64,000 nucleotides of DNA from Allosaccharopolyspora coralli (GTDB lineage Bacteria > Actinomycetota > Actinomycetes > Mycobacteriales > Pseudonocardiaceae): positions 4,092,001 to 4,156,000 of the forward strand of contig NZ_CP045929.1 in the NCBI RefSeq assembly GCF_009664835.1, given 5' to 3'. Within the stretch, counting starts at the first letter, position 1; every line of letters starts with the position of its first letter. A program made the translations under genes and the position numbers. This document shows, piece by piece, positions 15,839 through 25,359 of this stretch. The notes under the pieces are model-generated. The model did no database searches and had not been told where the DNA came from. It saw only the letters and a list, made by a program, of their open reading frames with translations.

Positions 15839-17584
15839 TCAGCTCACGGGTTCGATGATCTCCGGACGTGACTCCGGGGCGGCCGAACGCTTCGCGTCCG
15901 CCGCCTGATCGTCCGGCTGGGACTGCGAATCCCGTTCCGCCTCGACGCGCGCGGTGTAGACGTCGACCTCGGAGCGGATGCGTTCTTCGTTCCAGCCGAG
16001 CGCACGTCCCATCAACCGGGCCACCGGGTCCGCGCAGTCCACCCCTCGATGCGGGTACTCGATCGAGATCCGCGTACGCCGGGTAAGCACGTCCTCGAGG
16101 TGCAACGCACCTTCGTGGCTCACCGCGTACGCGACCTCGGCCATCAGGTAGCCCTGCGCGTTCGGCACGGGTTTGAGCAGCTCCGGATCCTCCTGCGCCA
16201 GCGCCAGGATCTCGTGGATCATCGAGCCGTACCGGTCCAGAAGGTGCCGGATCCGGTACGGGTGCAGACCGTGCTGCGTCGCGAGCTGGTCGGCCTGGTT
16301 GACCAGCGCGTGATACCCGTCGGCACCGACGAGCGGCACCTGGTCGGTGATGGACGGTGCGATGCGGTGCGAGACGTCGTTGCCGATCGCGTCGATCGCG
16401 TCCGCGGCCATCACCCGGTACGTCGTGTACTTGCCGCCGGCGATGGCCACGAGCCCCGGCGCGACGTGCGCGACCGCGTGCTCGCGGGAGAGCTTCGAGC
16501 TCTCGTCGCTCTCCCCCGCCAACAGCGGCCGCAGTCCCGCGTAGACGCCTTCGATGTCGTCGTGCTTGAGCGGCGTGGCGAGCACGGTGTTGACGTGTTC
16601 GAGCAGGTAGTCGATGTCGTGCTTGGTCGCGGCGGGATGCGCGAGATCGAGGTTCCAGTCGGTGTCCGTGGTGCCCACGATCCAGTGACTTCCCCACGGA
16701 ATGACGAACAGGACCGATTTCTCGGTGCGCAGGATCATGCCGCTCTCGGCCACGATCCGGTCGCGCGGCACGACGATGTGCACGCCTTTGCTGGCACGCA
16801 CCCGGAACCGGCCGCGACTTCCCGACAGCCGTTGCAGCTCGTCGGTCCACACGCCGGTCGCATTCACCACGGCCTGCGCGCGGACCTCGGTCTCGGCGCC
16901 GGTCTCGGCGTCGCGGAGCTTGACCCCCGCGACCCGGTCGGCTTCCTGGAGGAACCCGGTGACCTGCGTGGACATCCGAACCACCGCGCCGTAGCGAGCG
17001 GCCGTGCGGGCGACGGTCATGGTGTGGCGGGCATCGTCGGCCTGGGCGTCGTAGTAGCGGACGCCGCCGATCAGCGCGTTGCGCTTCAGCGCAGGAACCA
17101 TCCGCAGCGCCCCAGCACGGGAGAGATGCTTCTGCCCCGGCACCGACCGGGCACCGCCCATCGTGTCGTAGAGCAAGAGCCCCGCGGCGGTGTACGGCCG
17201 CTCCCAGAGCCGTTTGGTCAGCGGGTACAGGAAGCTCACCGGTTTCACGAGGTGCGGCGCGAGCCGGGTCAGCATCAGCTCCCGCTCCCGCAGCGCCTCC
17301 CGAACGAGTGAGAACTCCAGCTGTTCGAGGTAGCGCAAGCCACCGTGAAACAGCTTGCTCGACCGGCTCGACGTTCCCGCAGCGAGGTCGCGCGCCTCGA
17401 CGAGCGCTACCCGCAGACCCCGGGTCGCCGCGTCCAGTGCCGCCCCCGCACCGGTCACGCCGCCACCGATGACGACGACGTCGAAGTCCTCACGGCCGAG
17501 CCGCTGCCAACTCGTCTCGTGCTCGGCCGGGCTGAGCCTGCCGGACAGGCGCACCGGGTCGGGACTGTTCACCGCTTCGGACAC
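15839..17584 (-). CDS. glpD: Glycerol-3-phosphate dehydrogenase (GlpD paralogue 2)
   Basis: Respiratory FAD enzyme oxidising glycerol 3-phosphate to DHAP; the catabolic partner of GlpF/GlpK nearby. 581 residues. FAD motif VVVIGGGVTGAGAALDAATR near the N-terminus, SSKLFHGGLRYLEQ, NATGVWTDELQ, ASKGVHIVVPR, IPWGSHWIVGTTDTDW, and C-terminal GlpD domain with VLTRRTRISIEYPHRG. GTG 17584 is preferred because AGGAGG lies 6 nt upstream; an ATG at 17644 overlapping the stop of the DeoR gene would add 20 residues and cannot be excluded. About 80 residues longer than the paralogue at 10524, mostly at the acidic C-terminus. Confidence 0.93.
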   Translation of the reverse strand: MSEAVNSPDPVRLSGRLSPAEHETSWQRLGREDFDVVVIGGGVTGAGAALDAATRGLRVALVEARDLAAGTSSRSSKLFHGGLRYLEQLEFSLVREALRERELMLTRLAPHLVKPVSFLYPLTKRLWERPYTAAGLLLYDTMGGARSVPGQKHLSRAGALRMVPALKRNALIGGVRYYDAQADDARHTMTVARTAARYGAVVRMSTQVTGFLQEADRVAGVKLRDAETGAETEVRAQAVVNATGVWTDELQRLSGSRGRFRVRASKGVHIVVPRDRIVAESGMILRTEKSVLFVIPWGSHWIVGTTDTDWNLDLAHPAATKHDIDYLLEHVNTVLATPLKHDDIEGVYAGLRPLLAGESDESSKLSREHAVAHVAPGLVAIAGGKYTTYRVMAADAIDAIGNDVSHRIAPSITDQVPLVGADGYHALVNQADQLATQHGLHPYRIRHLLDRYGSMIHEILALAQEDPELLKPVPNAQGYLMAEVAYAVSHEGALHLEDVLTRRTRISIEYPHRGVDCADPVARLMGRALGWNEERIRSEVDVYTARVEAERDSQSQPDDQAADAKRSAAPESRPEIIEPVS

Positions 17585-17640
17585 CAGCGACCTCCTCGGT
17601 CGGATCGGTCCACCATCGACGCGCACGTTCCCGGTGGTCA

Positions 17641-18486
17641 TCATGACGGACGGCCACGCGGTGCGCGCGCCGCACTTGTCGCCGTCGCTCGCGGCGCGCG
17701 GACGTCGGCGCCGCGCGAGCGCAGCACGTCGACGTCGGCCTGCGCGGTACGCGAGTCGACGAGGACGATGTCGAAGTCCTCGGCGGGAGCGACCGCGTGC
17801 AACGCCCGCCTGTGGAACTTCGTGTGATCGACGTAGAGCACGCTGCTGCTCGCGGACTCCACCATCGCCTTTTTCAGCTGCACCATCTCCTGGTGCGGGT
17901 AGCAGCAGACGCCGTCGGTCACGGCCGACACGGACATCACGGCGAGGTCGACGCGGATCGCTCGCACCGCGTCGAGCGCGACTCCGCCGACGAAGGCGTC
18001 CGCCCACGGCAGGAAGTCGCCTCCGATCCCGATGAGGTGCACGCCCTGCTTGTCCGCGAGCTCACCGAACACGCCCCGGTGGTTGGTGACGACCGTCAAC
18101 GGCGCCTTCTCCGGCAACCGCTTCGCCAGGTGCACGCCGGTGGTCGAGTCGTCGAGCACCAGTGCGTGACCCGGTTCGACCAGGTCGAGCGCCGCCTCGG
18201 CCAGCTCCTGTTTCTCCGCGACGTTCTGCTGCATCCGGTACTCGGACGCGGCTTCGTAGAGCAACGACGACGCGGCCGAGACCTGGCCGCGGTTGCGGTG
18301 TACGAGCCCTTGTGACTCGAGATCGGCCAAATCGCGGTACACCGTCATCGCGCTCGCGCCGACGGTGGAGACGAGATCGTCGATGTGCAGCGTGCCCTCG
18401 GCCATGACGAGCTCGGTGATCCGCCGTCTGCGGTCCTGCTGCTTGTCAGAGGGCCGACGGGTGGCTTTCGTTCGCCGTCGTGCCAT
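17641..18486 (-). CDS. DeoR-family transcriptional repressor (GlpR-like)
   Basis: 281 residues. N-terminal DeoR helix-turn-helix: DRRRRITELVMAEGTLHIDD then LVSTVGASAMTVYRDLADLE (about 17-56). The sugar-phosphate sensing domain follows with LDDSTTGVHLAKRLPEKAPL, LTVVTNHRGVFGELAD, LIGIGGDF and SVSAVTDGVCCYPHQE. It sits immediately upstream of glpD2 with overlapping stop and start and is divergent from glpF-glpK, so a role as glycerol (phosphate) regulator is strongly suggested by context. The sequence alone only gives the DeoR family. Confidence 0.85.
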   Translation of the reverse strand: MARRRTKATRRPSDKQQDRRRRITELVMAEGTLHIDDLVSTVGASAMTVYRDLADLESQGLVHRNRGQVSAASSLLYEAASEYRMQQNVAEKQELAEAALDLVEPGHALVLDDSTTGVHLAKRLPEKAPLTVVTNHRGVFGELADKQGVHLIGIGGDFLPWADAFVGGVALDAVRAIRVDLAVMSVSAVTDGVCCYPHQEMVQLKKAMVESASSSVLYVDHTKFHRRALHAVAPAEDFDIVLVDSRTAQADVDVLRSRGADVRAPRATATSAARAPRGRPS

Positions 18487-18872
18487 CGCCCCACCCTTCC
18501 GCCCCGGGAGGCCCCGTCCCGGCTCGTCGACCGGTTCACCAACCCCGAGATCTCGACATCTCACGTTCAGTACGATAAAAACACCATTCAACGACGTGAG
18601 CAATGTGTTCTTTCACGCCGTTGGTGTGAGATGAGGCGGTGCCCGCTGTCCTCGGACAGGTGTCAGCACCGGCTCCCGGTCGGCCACGCTGCGCAGCTCG
18701 TGCGGTGTGCCGGCGCGTGCGGTCCGTTGCGAAACGGCACGGCACGCTCGTACGAGTGGCGGCGGGCGTCCGAAGGTGCTGCCATGCGCTGAAACCGCGT
18801 AAGCGATTCATCCACGTCGGACAGTCCGGCCCACACGGCCGGTAGGGACGACGACGGCACTAAGGGATCGAC
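18487..18872. promoter_or_regulatory. Divergent regulatory region between GlpR-like gene and glpF
   Basis: 386 bp without a gene and unusually AT-rich around 18570-18610. AACACCATT (18580-18588) and AATGTGTT (18602-18609) form an inverted repeat that could bind the DeoR-type repressor. Further right, CTGTCC and GGACAG flank two bases inside a larger imperfect stem, and CCGTTGCGAAACGG is a short hairpin. No definite -35/-10 pairs were identified. AAGGGA lies 6-7 nt before the glpF ATG. Confidence 0.45.
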
Positions 18873-19616
18873 ATGAGCTTGTGGGAGATCTTCTTCTCGG
18901 AACTGGTGGGCACGTTCATGCTGACCCTGCTCGGGTGCGGCGTCGTGGCCAACGTGACTCTGCGCGACACCCTCGGCAACAGCGGCGGCTGGCTACTGAT
19001 CAACTTCGGCTGGGGCATCGCCGTCTTCATCGGTGCGAGCATCGCCGCGCCCAGTGGCGCGCACATCAACCCGGCGGTCACCGTCGGCCTGGCCGCCAAC
19101 GGTCAGGTCGAATGGGCGCAGACGCCGGTCTACTTCCTCGCACAGGTCATCGGCGGTTGCCTCGGCGGTATCGCCTGCTGGGCGGCCTACAAGCTCCAGT
19201 TCGACCAGAATCCCGACAACGCGAACACGCGCGGGATCTTCTGTACCGGCCCGACGATCCGCAACGCGCCGTGGAACGTCGTCACCGAGTTCATCGGCAC
19301 CTTCGTGCTGGTGCTCTGGATCGTGCTGAACCCGGGGATCCAGACCACCGCGGGCGGCGAGATCGAGTTCAACAACAGCGCGCTCGGGTACGCGGCCGTG
19401 ATGTTCGTCGTGGTCGGTATCGGTAACTCGCTCGGTGGCCCCACCGGCTACGCCATCAACCCGGCCCGCGACCTCGGTCCCCGCATCGCCTACGCGATCC
19501 TGCCGATCCCCGGAAAGGGCTCGGCAGAATGGGACTACGCGTGGATTCCCATCGTCGGCCCGTTGCTCGGCGGGCTCGTCGCCGGCCTGCTCGGGCTCGC
19601 GCTGCCGTCGATCTGA
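18873..19616 (+). CDS. glpF: Glycerol uptake facilitator (aquaglyceroporin)
   Basis: Membrane channel of the MIP family that lets glycerol diffuse in. 247 residues, six membrane helices and two half-helices with the NPA boxes HINPAV (about 69-74) and AINPARD (about 190-196). The Asp after the second NPA-R (NPARDLGPR) is the marker of glycerol facilitators as opposed to strict water channels. ATG start with AAGGGA upstream. Followed 61 bp later by glpK, with which it forms the expected uptake-and-trap pair. Confidence 0.95.
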   Translation: MSLWEIFFSELVGTFMLTLLGCGVVANVTLRDTLGNSGGWLLINFGWGIAVFIGASIAAPSGAHINPAVTVGLAANGQVEWAQTPVYFLAQVIGGCLGGIACWAAYKLQFDQNPDNANTRGIFCTGPTIRNAPWNVVTEFIGTFVLVLWIVLNPGIQTTAGGEIEFNNSALGYAAVMFVVVGIGNSLGGPTGYAINPARDLGPRIAYAILPIPGKGSAEWDYAWIPIVGPLLGGLVAGLLGLALPSI

Positions 19617-19677
19617 TCCGCGCACGACCGTTCCGCCGAAACCCCGAACGTCCTCGCCGAAACAAGGAAGGCACGGC

Positions 19678-21183
19678 ATGACCTCCTACATCGCGGCCAT
19701 CGATCAGGGCACGACGTCGACCCGGTGCATGCTTTTCGACCGTGGAGGAGGTGTGGTGTCCTCCGACCAGGTCGAGCACCGGCAGATCCTCCCGCGGGCC
19801 GGGTGGGTCGAGCACGATCCCGACGAGATCTGGGCCAACACCCGCAAGGTCTGCGCGGGGGCGCTGGCCAAGGCCGACATCGTCGCCTCCGACGTCGAGG
19901 CGGTGGGCATCACGAACCAGCGCGAGACCACCGTGGTGTGGGAGAAGGCCACCGGCAAGCCGATCTACAACGCGATCGTCTGGCAGGACACCCGTACCGA
20001 CACGATCGTCAACGAGCTCGCCCGGGGCGAGAAGGGGCAGAACCGTTTCCAGGAGACGACCGGGCTGCCGCTGGCGACATACTTCTCAGCCACCAAGATC
20101 CGCTGGATCCTCGACAACGTCGAGGGCGCCCGGAAGCGGGCCGAGAACGGGGAACTGCTCTTCGGCAACATGGACACCTGGGTGTTGTGGAACTCCACCG
20201 GCGGTCCGGACGGTGGTGTGCACGTCACCGACGTCACCAACGCTTCGCGGACGCTGCTGATGGACCTGCGGACGTTGCAGTGGGACCCGGACATCTGCGC
20301 TCAGATCGGGGTGCCGATGTCGATGCTGCCCGAGATCAAGTCGTCCTCCGAGATCTACGGCCGATTCCGCGAGCGTGGCGTCTTCGGCGGACTGCCCATC
20401 GCGGGCATCCTCGGCGACCAGCAGGCCGCCACGTTCGGGCAGGCGTGCCTGTCGCCCGGCGAGGCGAAGAACACCTACGGCACCGGGAACTTCCTGCTGC
20501 TCAACACCGGAACCGACCTGGTCCTCAGCGAGAACGGTCTGCTCACGACCGTCGGCTACAAGATCGGCAACGCCGCCACCGTGTACTGCCTGGAGGGCTC
20601 GATCGCGGTCACCGGTTCGTTGGTGCAGTGGCTACGCGACAACCTCGGCCTGATCGGCTCGGCGCCGGAGATCGAACAGCTCGCCTCCGGTGTGGACGAC
20701 AACGGTGGCGCCTACTTCGTGCCCGCGTTCTCCGGGCTGTTCGCCCCGCACTGGCGCTCGGACGCACGCGGGGCGATCGTCGGGCTCACCCGCTACGTCA
20801 ACCGGGGGCACCTCGCGCGCGCCGTGCTGGAGGCGACCGGGTTCCAGACCCGCGAGGTCATCGAGGCGATGAACGCCGACTCCGGTGTCGAGCTGACGTC
20901 GCTGAAGGTCGACGGCGGCATGGTCGTCAACGAGCTGCTGATGCAGTTCCAGGCCGACATCCTCGGTGTTCCGGTGATCCGGCCCGTGGTCAACGAGACG
21001 ACCGCCCTGGGTGCGGCCTATGCGGCAGGGCTCGCGGTCGGGTTCTGGGAGAGCGAGGCAGACATCCGCTCGAACTGGGCGAAGGACAAGCAGTGGGATC
21101 CGAAGCTGGCGCAGGACCGGCGCGAAGCCGAGTACCGCCAGTGGCAGAAGGCCGTCACGAAGACCTTCGACTGGGTCGAGTAA
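19678..21183 (+). CDS. glpK: Glycerol kinase
   Basis: ATP-dependent phosphorylation of glycerol to sn-glycerol 3-phosphate. 501 residues of the FGGY kinase family: [16 protein letters not shown] (phosphate-binding loop 1, about 6-21), [35 protein letters not shown] (around 244-256), the C-terminal FGGY signature region [18 protein letters not shown] ([18 protein letters not shown]), and [17 protein letters not shown] start with AAGGAAGG upstream. The product feeds GlpD at 15839 and possibly 10524. A perfect hairpin repeat follows the stop after 24 bp. Confidence 0.96.
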   Translation: MTSYIAAIDQGTTSTRCMLFDRGGGVVSSDQVEHRQILPRAGWVEHDPDEIWANTRKVCAGALAKADIVASDVEAVGITNQRETTVVWEKATGKPIYNAIVWQDTRTDTIVNELARGEKGQNRFQETTGLPLATYFSATKIRWILDNVEGARKRAENGELLFGNMDTWVLWNSTGGPDGGVHVTDVTNASRTLLMDLRTLQWDPDICAQIGVPMSMLPEIKSSSEIYGRFRERGVFGGLPIAGILGDQQAATFGQACLSPGEAKNTYGTGNFLLLNTGTDLVLSENGLLTTVGYKIGNAATVYCLEGSIAVTGSLVQWLRDNLGLIGSAPEIEQLASGVDDNGGAYFVPAFSGLFAPHWRSDARGAIVGLTRYVNRGHLARAVLEATGFQTREVIEAMNADSGVELTSLKVDGGMVVNELLMQFQADILGVPVIRPVVNETTALGAAYAAGLAVGFWESEADIRSNWAKDKQWDPKLAQDRREAEYRQWQKAVTKTFDWVE

Positions 21184-21207
21184 GGACCACACACCTCGTC
21201 TCGTGAG

Positions 21208-21254
21208 GCGAACGGCACTTTCGCCTCACGAGACGAGGCGAAAGTGCCGTTCGC
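21208..21254. repeat. Perfect hairpin of the GCGAACGGCAC family with alternative fold
   Basis: 20-bp arms (21208-21227 and 21235-21254) identical to those at 15163. In addition CTCGTCTCGTGAGGCGAA (21196-21213) is exactly complementary to 21220-21237, so two mutually exclusive hairpins can form. Located between converging glpK and GNAT genes. Confidence 0.85.
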
Positions 21255-21263
21255 TCCATCAAC

Positions 21264-21800
21264 TCAACGAGTGAGCCGCCAGACGACGTCCACGCCGACT
21301 TCGGCGGAGGTCACCGGCTGCTGCGGCGGGCTGCGGCGATCGACCTCGGTGAAGCCGAGCCGACGGGGAATCGCGCCACTGGCGATGTTCGCCTCGTCGT
21401 GAACGATCTCGACGTGGTCGGCACCGATGCGCCACGCTTCGTCGATCAACGCAGCCACCGCGCGAGTCATCACACCGTGCCCGGTGTGTCGAGGGTGCAG
21501 CCAGTAGCCGATCTCGAGCCCGCCCGCGCCGATACGTGCCATGAGCTCACACGCTCCGATGATCGCACCCTGACCGGACAGAATGGCGTAGCTGAAAGCC
21601 CGCCCCTCGCGCCAGCATTCGTCGCTTCTCGACAGGAACTCCACCGCCTTGTCGTGCCCGTAACCGTTGGCCCACGCCATCCACGGGGTGAGGTGATCGT
21701 GCGACTCGGTGACGACTCGGAGGGCCTCGTCGACGTCGCTGTGTTCCCACCGTCGAAGGTCGACTCCGTCGTGGTGCAACTTCTCGCGCGGCGTGTCCAT
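21264..21800 (-). CDS. GNAT family N-acetyltransferase (RimJ/RimL type)
   Basis: 178 residues. Starts VDLRRWEHSDVDEALRVV and has the acetyl-CoA-binding region IGYWLHPRHTGHGVMTRAVA (about 102-121, the Q/RxxGxG/A-like loop reading RHTGHG) and EIVHDEANIASGAIPRRLGF (the N..S..(I/V)..(K/R)LGF signature). This pattern is that of ribosomal-protein-serine acetyltransferase-like GNATs, which acetylate a protein N-terminus or a small-molecule amine; the substrate is unknown. Start ATG 21800; no strong ribosome site is visible. Confidence 0.82.
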   Translation of the reverse strand: MDTPREKLHHDGVDLRRWEHSDVDEALRVVTESHDHLTPWMAWANGYGHDKAVEFLSRSDECWREGRAFSYAILSGQGAIIGACELMARIGAGGLEIGYWLHPRHTGHGVMTRAVAALIDEAWRIGADHVEIVHDEANIASGAIPRRLGFTEVDRRSPPQQPVTSAEVGVDVVWRLTR

Positions 21801-21885
21801 GCGTCGCCATTGTGCTCGCACCGCCACCGGCGAGCGAACGGTTATCCGAGGCCGTAGCCGTCGGCAGACGACCACGGCCACCCGC

Positions 21886-23073
21886 TCACGATGCCAACTC
21901 GGACTCCAGCACGTCGACAGCCGTGCGGATCCCACCGGAAGCGAGGATCTCCTCCCGCATGGCCGCGACCCTGCGCTGAACGTCCACATCGGACGAGACG
22001 TACTCCAACGCCGATCGCAATGCTTCCGGTGTCGCCTCCGGCAACGGAACGTGCTTGCCGAGGCCGAGCTCCTCGACGCGCGCGGCGTTGGCGAACTGCT
22101 CGGAGACCCAACCGACACCGATCTGCGGCACACCGCAGTACATCGCCTCCATCGTGCCGCCCATGCCGGAATGCGTGATGAACGCGTCGGCGTGTGTGAG
22201 GATCCGCAGCTGCGGCACCCACCGATGTACTTCCACCGTGGATGGAAGCGGTCCGATCTCCTCCGGCTCCACGTGCTTGCCGACCACGAGGACCACGTGC
22301 CACCCGGAGTCGGCGAACGCACGCACGCAGTCCCGGAAGAACTCCGGTTTGTTCGTGTAGGCCGAGCCCAGCGAGACGAGCAGAACGGGCCGGTCCTGCG
22401 GCGGCTGCCAATCACCCTGGAACGCACGTTCGGTGAGCATCGGCCCGACGAACGTGACGTCGCCCTGTACTCGGTCGGCGTAGTACTGGAAGCTGCGCGG
22501 GATGGTCGCCAACGATCGGCTCGGAGTGATCATCGACTCATAGGTCAGCGCCGAACCGTAGGAGTCCAGGAACGCCCGGAAACGGGCCCGGAACTCGGCC
22601 ATCCCCGGCGCCTGCTCATCGATGCCGAACACGTCCTCGAACCCCTCGAACGGGAGGTGTGTCGGCGACATCGAGAGACTGGGCACGCCCCACTTCTCGG
22701 CGAGCACCGGCGCGTGCTGTGCGCCGATGTCGTGGACGACCAGGTCGGGGCGGTCGCCCTCGTACGCGGCGTCGAGCTGCGGCACCACCTGGATCGCCTC
22801 GTCGAGGAACATGTTCGACGCCTCGACCATGTCATCGGTCCACTCGTCACCCTTTTCTCCGGTCGGGAGCAGACTGGTGTAGCCGACGTGTTCGGCACCG
22901 GCCTCCACGACCTGCGGGGCGAACGCCTTCGGGACGGCGTAGGTGACCCGATGTCCCCGCTCGACGAGTGCGGACACCAGCCCCAGCCCGGGATTGACGT
23001 GACCGTGGCCGGGGATGTTCATGAAGGCGATGTGCGCGGGATTCTTGGTGCGGTAGGCGTTCTGCGTGTTCAA
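21886..23073 (-). CDS. MGT-type (macrolide) glycosyltransferase
   Basis: 395-residue GT-B enzyme of family GT1. N-terminal acceptor domain with AFMNIPGHGHVNPGLGLVSA (about 16-35), HGHVNP being the catalytic-His motif. C-terminal donor domain with VLLVSLGSAY, VEVHRWVPQ, and the UDP-sugar signature HSGMGGTMEAMYCGVPQIGV and EQFANAARVEELGLG (about 310-350). Closest resemblance is to OleD/OleI-like transferases that glucosylate macrolides and other phenolic or hydroxylated compounds. No biosynthetic cluster surrounds it, so it may be a detoxification or resistance enzyme. Stand-alone on the minus strand downstream of the DCC-protein gene, 241 bp away. Confidence 0.85.
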   Translation of the reverse strand: MNTQNAYRTKNPAHIAFMNIPGHGHVNPGLGLVSALVERGHRVTYAVPKAFAPQVVEAGAEHVGYTSLLPTGEKGDEWTDDMVEASNMFLDEAIQVVPQLDAAYEGDRPDLVVHDIGAQHAPVLAEKWGVPSLSMSPTHLPFEGFEDVFGIDEQAPGMAEFRARFRAFLDSYGSALTYESMITPSRSLATIPRSFQYYADRVQGDVTFVGPMLTERAFQGDWQPPQDRPVLLVSLGSAYTNKPEFFRDCVRAFADSGWHVVLVVGKHVEPEEIGPLPSTVEVHRWVPQLRILTHADAFITHSGMGGTMEAMYCGVPQIGVGWVSEQFANAARVEELGLGKHVPLPEATPEALRSALEYVSSDVDVQRRVAAMREEILASGGIRTAVDVLESELAS

Positions 23074-23276
23074 GACGAGCTCCGTTCTCGCCGCGACAGG
23101 TCAGCGGCGTGTGCAGAAAGGCAAGAAAACAAGCGCGCGGAACATCTCGGACGATGTGAGGCGTTCACGCGCGCACGACGCTGCCGAGCGGCCGTCAAGC
23201 GGTGCGCTGACGCGGCTCGGCGCGATGATCAGAGGTAGAACGGAAGCCCTGCACCCATGCCGACAAGCATACGGCA

Positions 23277-23320
23277 GCGTGAGTCTTTTTGGTTGCTATA
23301 GCCACCAAAAAGACTCACGC
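23277..23320. repeat. GTGAGTCTTTTTGG hairpin, copy 1
   Basis: 44-bp inverted repeat: GCGTGAGTCTTTTTGGTTGC pairs with an almost exact complement across the TATAG centre. The right arm supplies the TGA stop codon of the DCC-family gene (23315-23317 on the minus strand). The stem holds T5 on one side and A5 on the other, so it may terminate transcription in both directions. Confidence 0.8.
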
Positions 23321-23701
23321 GCCCGGGCGCTGGTCGGGGGGTAGCTGGCACGCGGGCGTCGTTCCGGGGAGCCGCGAGCGGTTCGCGGCGACGATGCGGT
23401 AGACGAGCGCGGCGAAGGAACGCACCACCGGCAGTGCGAGCACCCGCCCCACGAGGGAGACGGGGAAACGCGCACTGCGCAACAGATCGGCGACCGCTGC
23501 CGCACCCCCGGAGACGCGGCCGTCCGTGCCCACCCAGACGACCTCCCGTTCCGCGCGGGCGCAGGTCGTGCCGAGCGCCGCGAGATCGGCGGTCTGCCAC
23601 GGCGTCACCCGAACCCGGACCGGTATCCGCTCGACCAGCCGGACGCTGCGAGTGCAGAACCCACAGTCACCGTCGTAGATCAGCACGGGCGTCGTGTTCA
23701 T
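23315..23701 (-). CDS. DCC-family thiol-disulfide oxidoreductase-like protein (DUF393)
   Basis: 128 residues. The N-terminus VLIYDGDCGFCTRSVRLVE (about 6-24) has the DxDC.(F/L)C motif that names the DCC family, with a CxxC-type pair, and [19 protein letters not shown] follows. These small thioredoxin-fold-like proteins are common and uncharacterised. Start ATG 23701 is supported by GGGGAG 6 nt upstream. The stop codon lies inside a dispersed hairpin repeat, implying that the original C-terminus was altered when the repeat inserted or that the repeat doubles as the terminator. Confidence 0.8.
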   Translation of the reverse strand: MNTTPVLIYDGDCGFCTRSVRLVERIPVRVRVTPWQTADLAALGTTCARAEREVVWVGTDGRVSGGAAAVADLLRSARFPVSLVGRVLALPVVRSFAALVYRIVAANRSRLPGTTPACQLPPDQRPGA

Positions 23702-23807
23702 TCGACACTCCCCACGGGTCGCGTTCACCGACGAGTGTCCTCGCATGAGCACAGCGAAGCGCGCTGCCGCCGGCACCGCACCAGCGACGGTTCCCCCGTC
23801 GACCAGC

Positions 23808-25211
23808 TCAGTCCAGGTCGTCGTGGCCCATGAGCTGCCGTCCCGCCTCGGTGAGCGAACCGGACAGGGACGGATACACCGAGAAGGTGTTGGCGAGGTT
23901 GTCGACCGTGATCTGATTCTGCACCGCCAGGGCGATCGGCAGGATCAGTTCACTGGCGTTCGGCGCGACGACGACACCACCCACGACTACGCCGGTCGCG
24001 GGACGGCAGAAGACCTTGAGGAAGCCGCGCCGCAGGCCTTCCATCTTGGCACGCGGGTTGCCCGCCAGCGGCAGCGTGACCGTGCGCGCCGGGACTTCGC
24101 CGGAGTCGATGGCCTGCTGGCTGATGCCGACGGTGGCGATCTCGGGATGGGTGAAGATGTTCGCCGCGACCGTCTTGAGCTTGATCGGTGCGACGCCCTG
24201 ACCGAGTGCGTGCCACATCGCGATGCGCCCCTGCATTGCCGCGACGGACGCCAGCAACAACAGGCCCGTGCAGTCCCCGGACGCGTACACGCCGGGAACG
24301 GAGGTGCGGGAGACACGGTCGACCGGGATGTAGCCGCTGCGATCGGTCTCGATCCCCACTCGGTCGAGCCCGATGTCCTCGGTGTTCGGCACCGAGCCGA
24401 CGGTCATCAGCGCGTGGCTGGCCTCGACGGTGCGGCCGTCGGCGAGGTGCACGACCACGCCGCCGTCGACGCGTTCGATGCGCTCGGCACGAGCGTGCTG
24501 GACGACCGCGGTGCCGCGCTCGGCGAACACGTCTTCGAGGACCTTGGCCGCGTCGGCGTCCTCGTGCGGCAGCACCCGATCGCGACTGGAGACCATGGTC
24601 ACCTTGACGCCCATCTCGGTGTAGGCCGACGCGAACTCGACGCCGGTGACCCCGGAGCCGATCACCGCGAGGTGTTCCGGCAGGTCGGGCAGGTCGTAGA
24701 GCTGCCGCCAGTTGAGAATCCGCACCCCGTCGGGTTCGGCTCCCGGCAGAACACGGGGCGTGGCACCGGTGCCGATCACGACCACGTCGGCGGTGAGCTC
24801 CTCGTAGCCGCCGGCGCAGAGGTCGATGCCGATCTGATGCTGGGCGAGACCGGGAGACTCGTTGGTGAACCGGGCGCGGCCGGGGACGATGCGGACCCCT
24901 TCGCGGCGAACCCGCGTGCGGATGTCGGCCGACTGCGCGAGGGCGAGTCCCTTGACCCTGCCGTGGACGACGGCGACGTCCGGATCGGAGTCGGTCTCCT
25001 TGGTGCGGATGCCGAGTTCCTTGGCGTCCCGGAAAGCCGATCGGGCTCCGGCCGAGGCGATGAACGTCTTCGACGGCACGCAGTCGTAGAGCACGCAGGC
25101 GCCGCCGAGCCCTTCCGGTTCGACGAGCGTCACGTCCGCGCCGTGCTGCGCTGCGACCAGGGCCGCCTCGTACCCTGCCGGCCCGCCTCCCATGATCACG
25201 ATGCGGGTCAC
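23808..25211 (-). CDS. lpdA: NAD(P)H-quinone reductase of the LpdA flavoprotein disulfide reductase family
   Basis: 467-residue FAD/NAD(P) enzyme. FAD motif IVIMGGGPAGYEAALVAAQ at the N-terminus, redox pair C-VLYD-C in GLGGACVLYDCVPSK (about 36-50), NAD motif AVIGSGVTGVEFASAYTEMG (about 177-196), second FAD motif GVYASGDCTG, and dimerisation domain. The catalytic His of dihydrolipoamide dehydrogenases (HPT) is replaced: the C-terminus reads SVYPSLSGS. This fits M. tuberculosis LpdA (Rv3303c), a quinone reductase rather than a lipoamide dehydrogenase, and that gene also neighbours glpD2. GTG 25211 is fixed by AGGAGG 9 nt upstream. Confidence 0.88.
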   Translation of the reverse strand: MTRIVIMGGGPAGYEAALVAAQHGADVTLVEPEGLGGACVLYDCVPSKTFIASAGARSAFRDAKELGIRTKETDSDPDVAVVHGRVKGLALAQSADIRTRVRREGVRIVPGRARFTNESPGLAQHQIGIDLCAGGYEELTADVVVIGTGATPRVLPGAEPDGVRILNWRQLYDLPDLPEHLAVIGSGVTGVEFASAYTEMGVKVTMVSSRDRVLPHEDADAAKVLEDVFAERGTAVVQHARAERIERVDGGVVVHLADGRTVEASHALMTVGSVPNTEDIGLDRVGIETDRSGYIPVDRVSRTSVPGVYASGDCTGLLLLASVAAMQGRIAMWHALGQGVAPIKLKTVAANIFTHPEIATVGISQQAIDSGEVPARTVTLPLAGNPRAKMEGLRRGFLKVFCRPATGVVVGGVVVAPNASELILPIALAVQNQITVDNLANTFSVYPSLSGSLTEAGRQLMGHDDLD

Positions 25212-25359
25212 TGCGCGTTCCTCCTGGGGGTTCGAACCTTGTGGGCCGCGACAACCGTACGCCGCGCCGTCGCCGGTCAGGGCGGGTGGTGCCGCTGGAT
25301 CGAGTGATCTGTGTCCCCCTCGTGACGCGGTCCACCCCGACAGCACCCGCCGCGGTGGT

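Noticed and set aside
18631..18872. Search for a tRNA or riboswitch upstream of glpF
   Set aside because: Short hairpins exist but no cloverleaf, no T-loop consensus and no known riboswitch core could be recognised.
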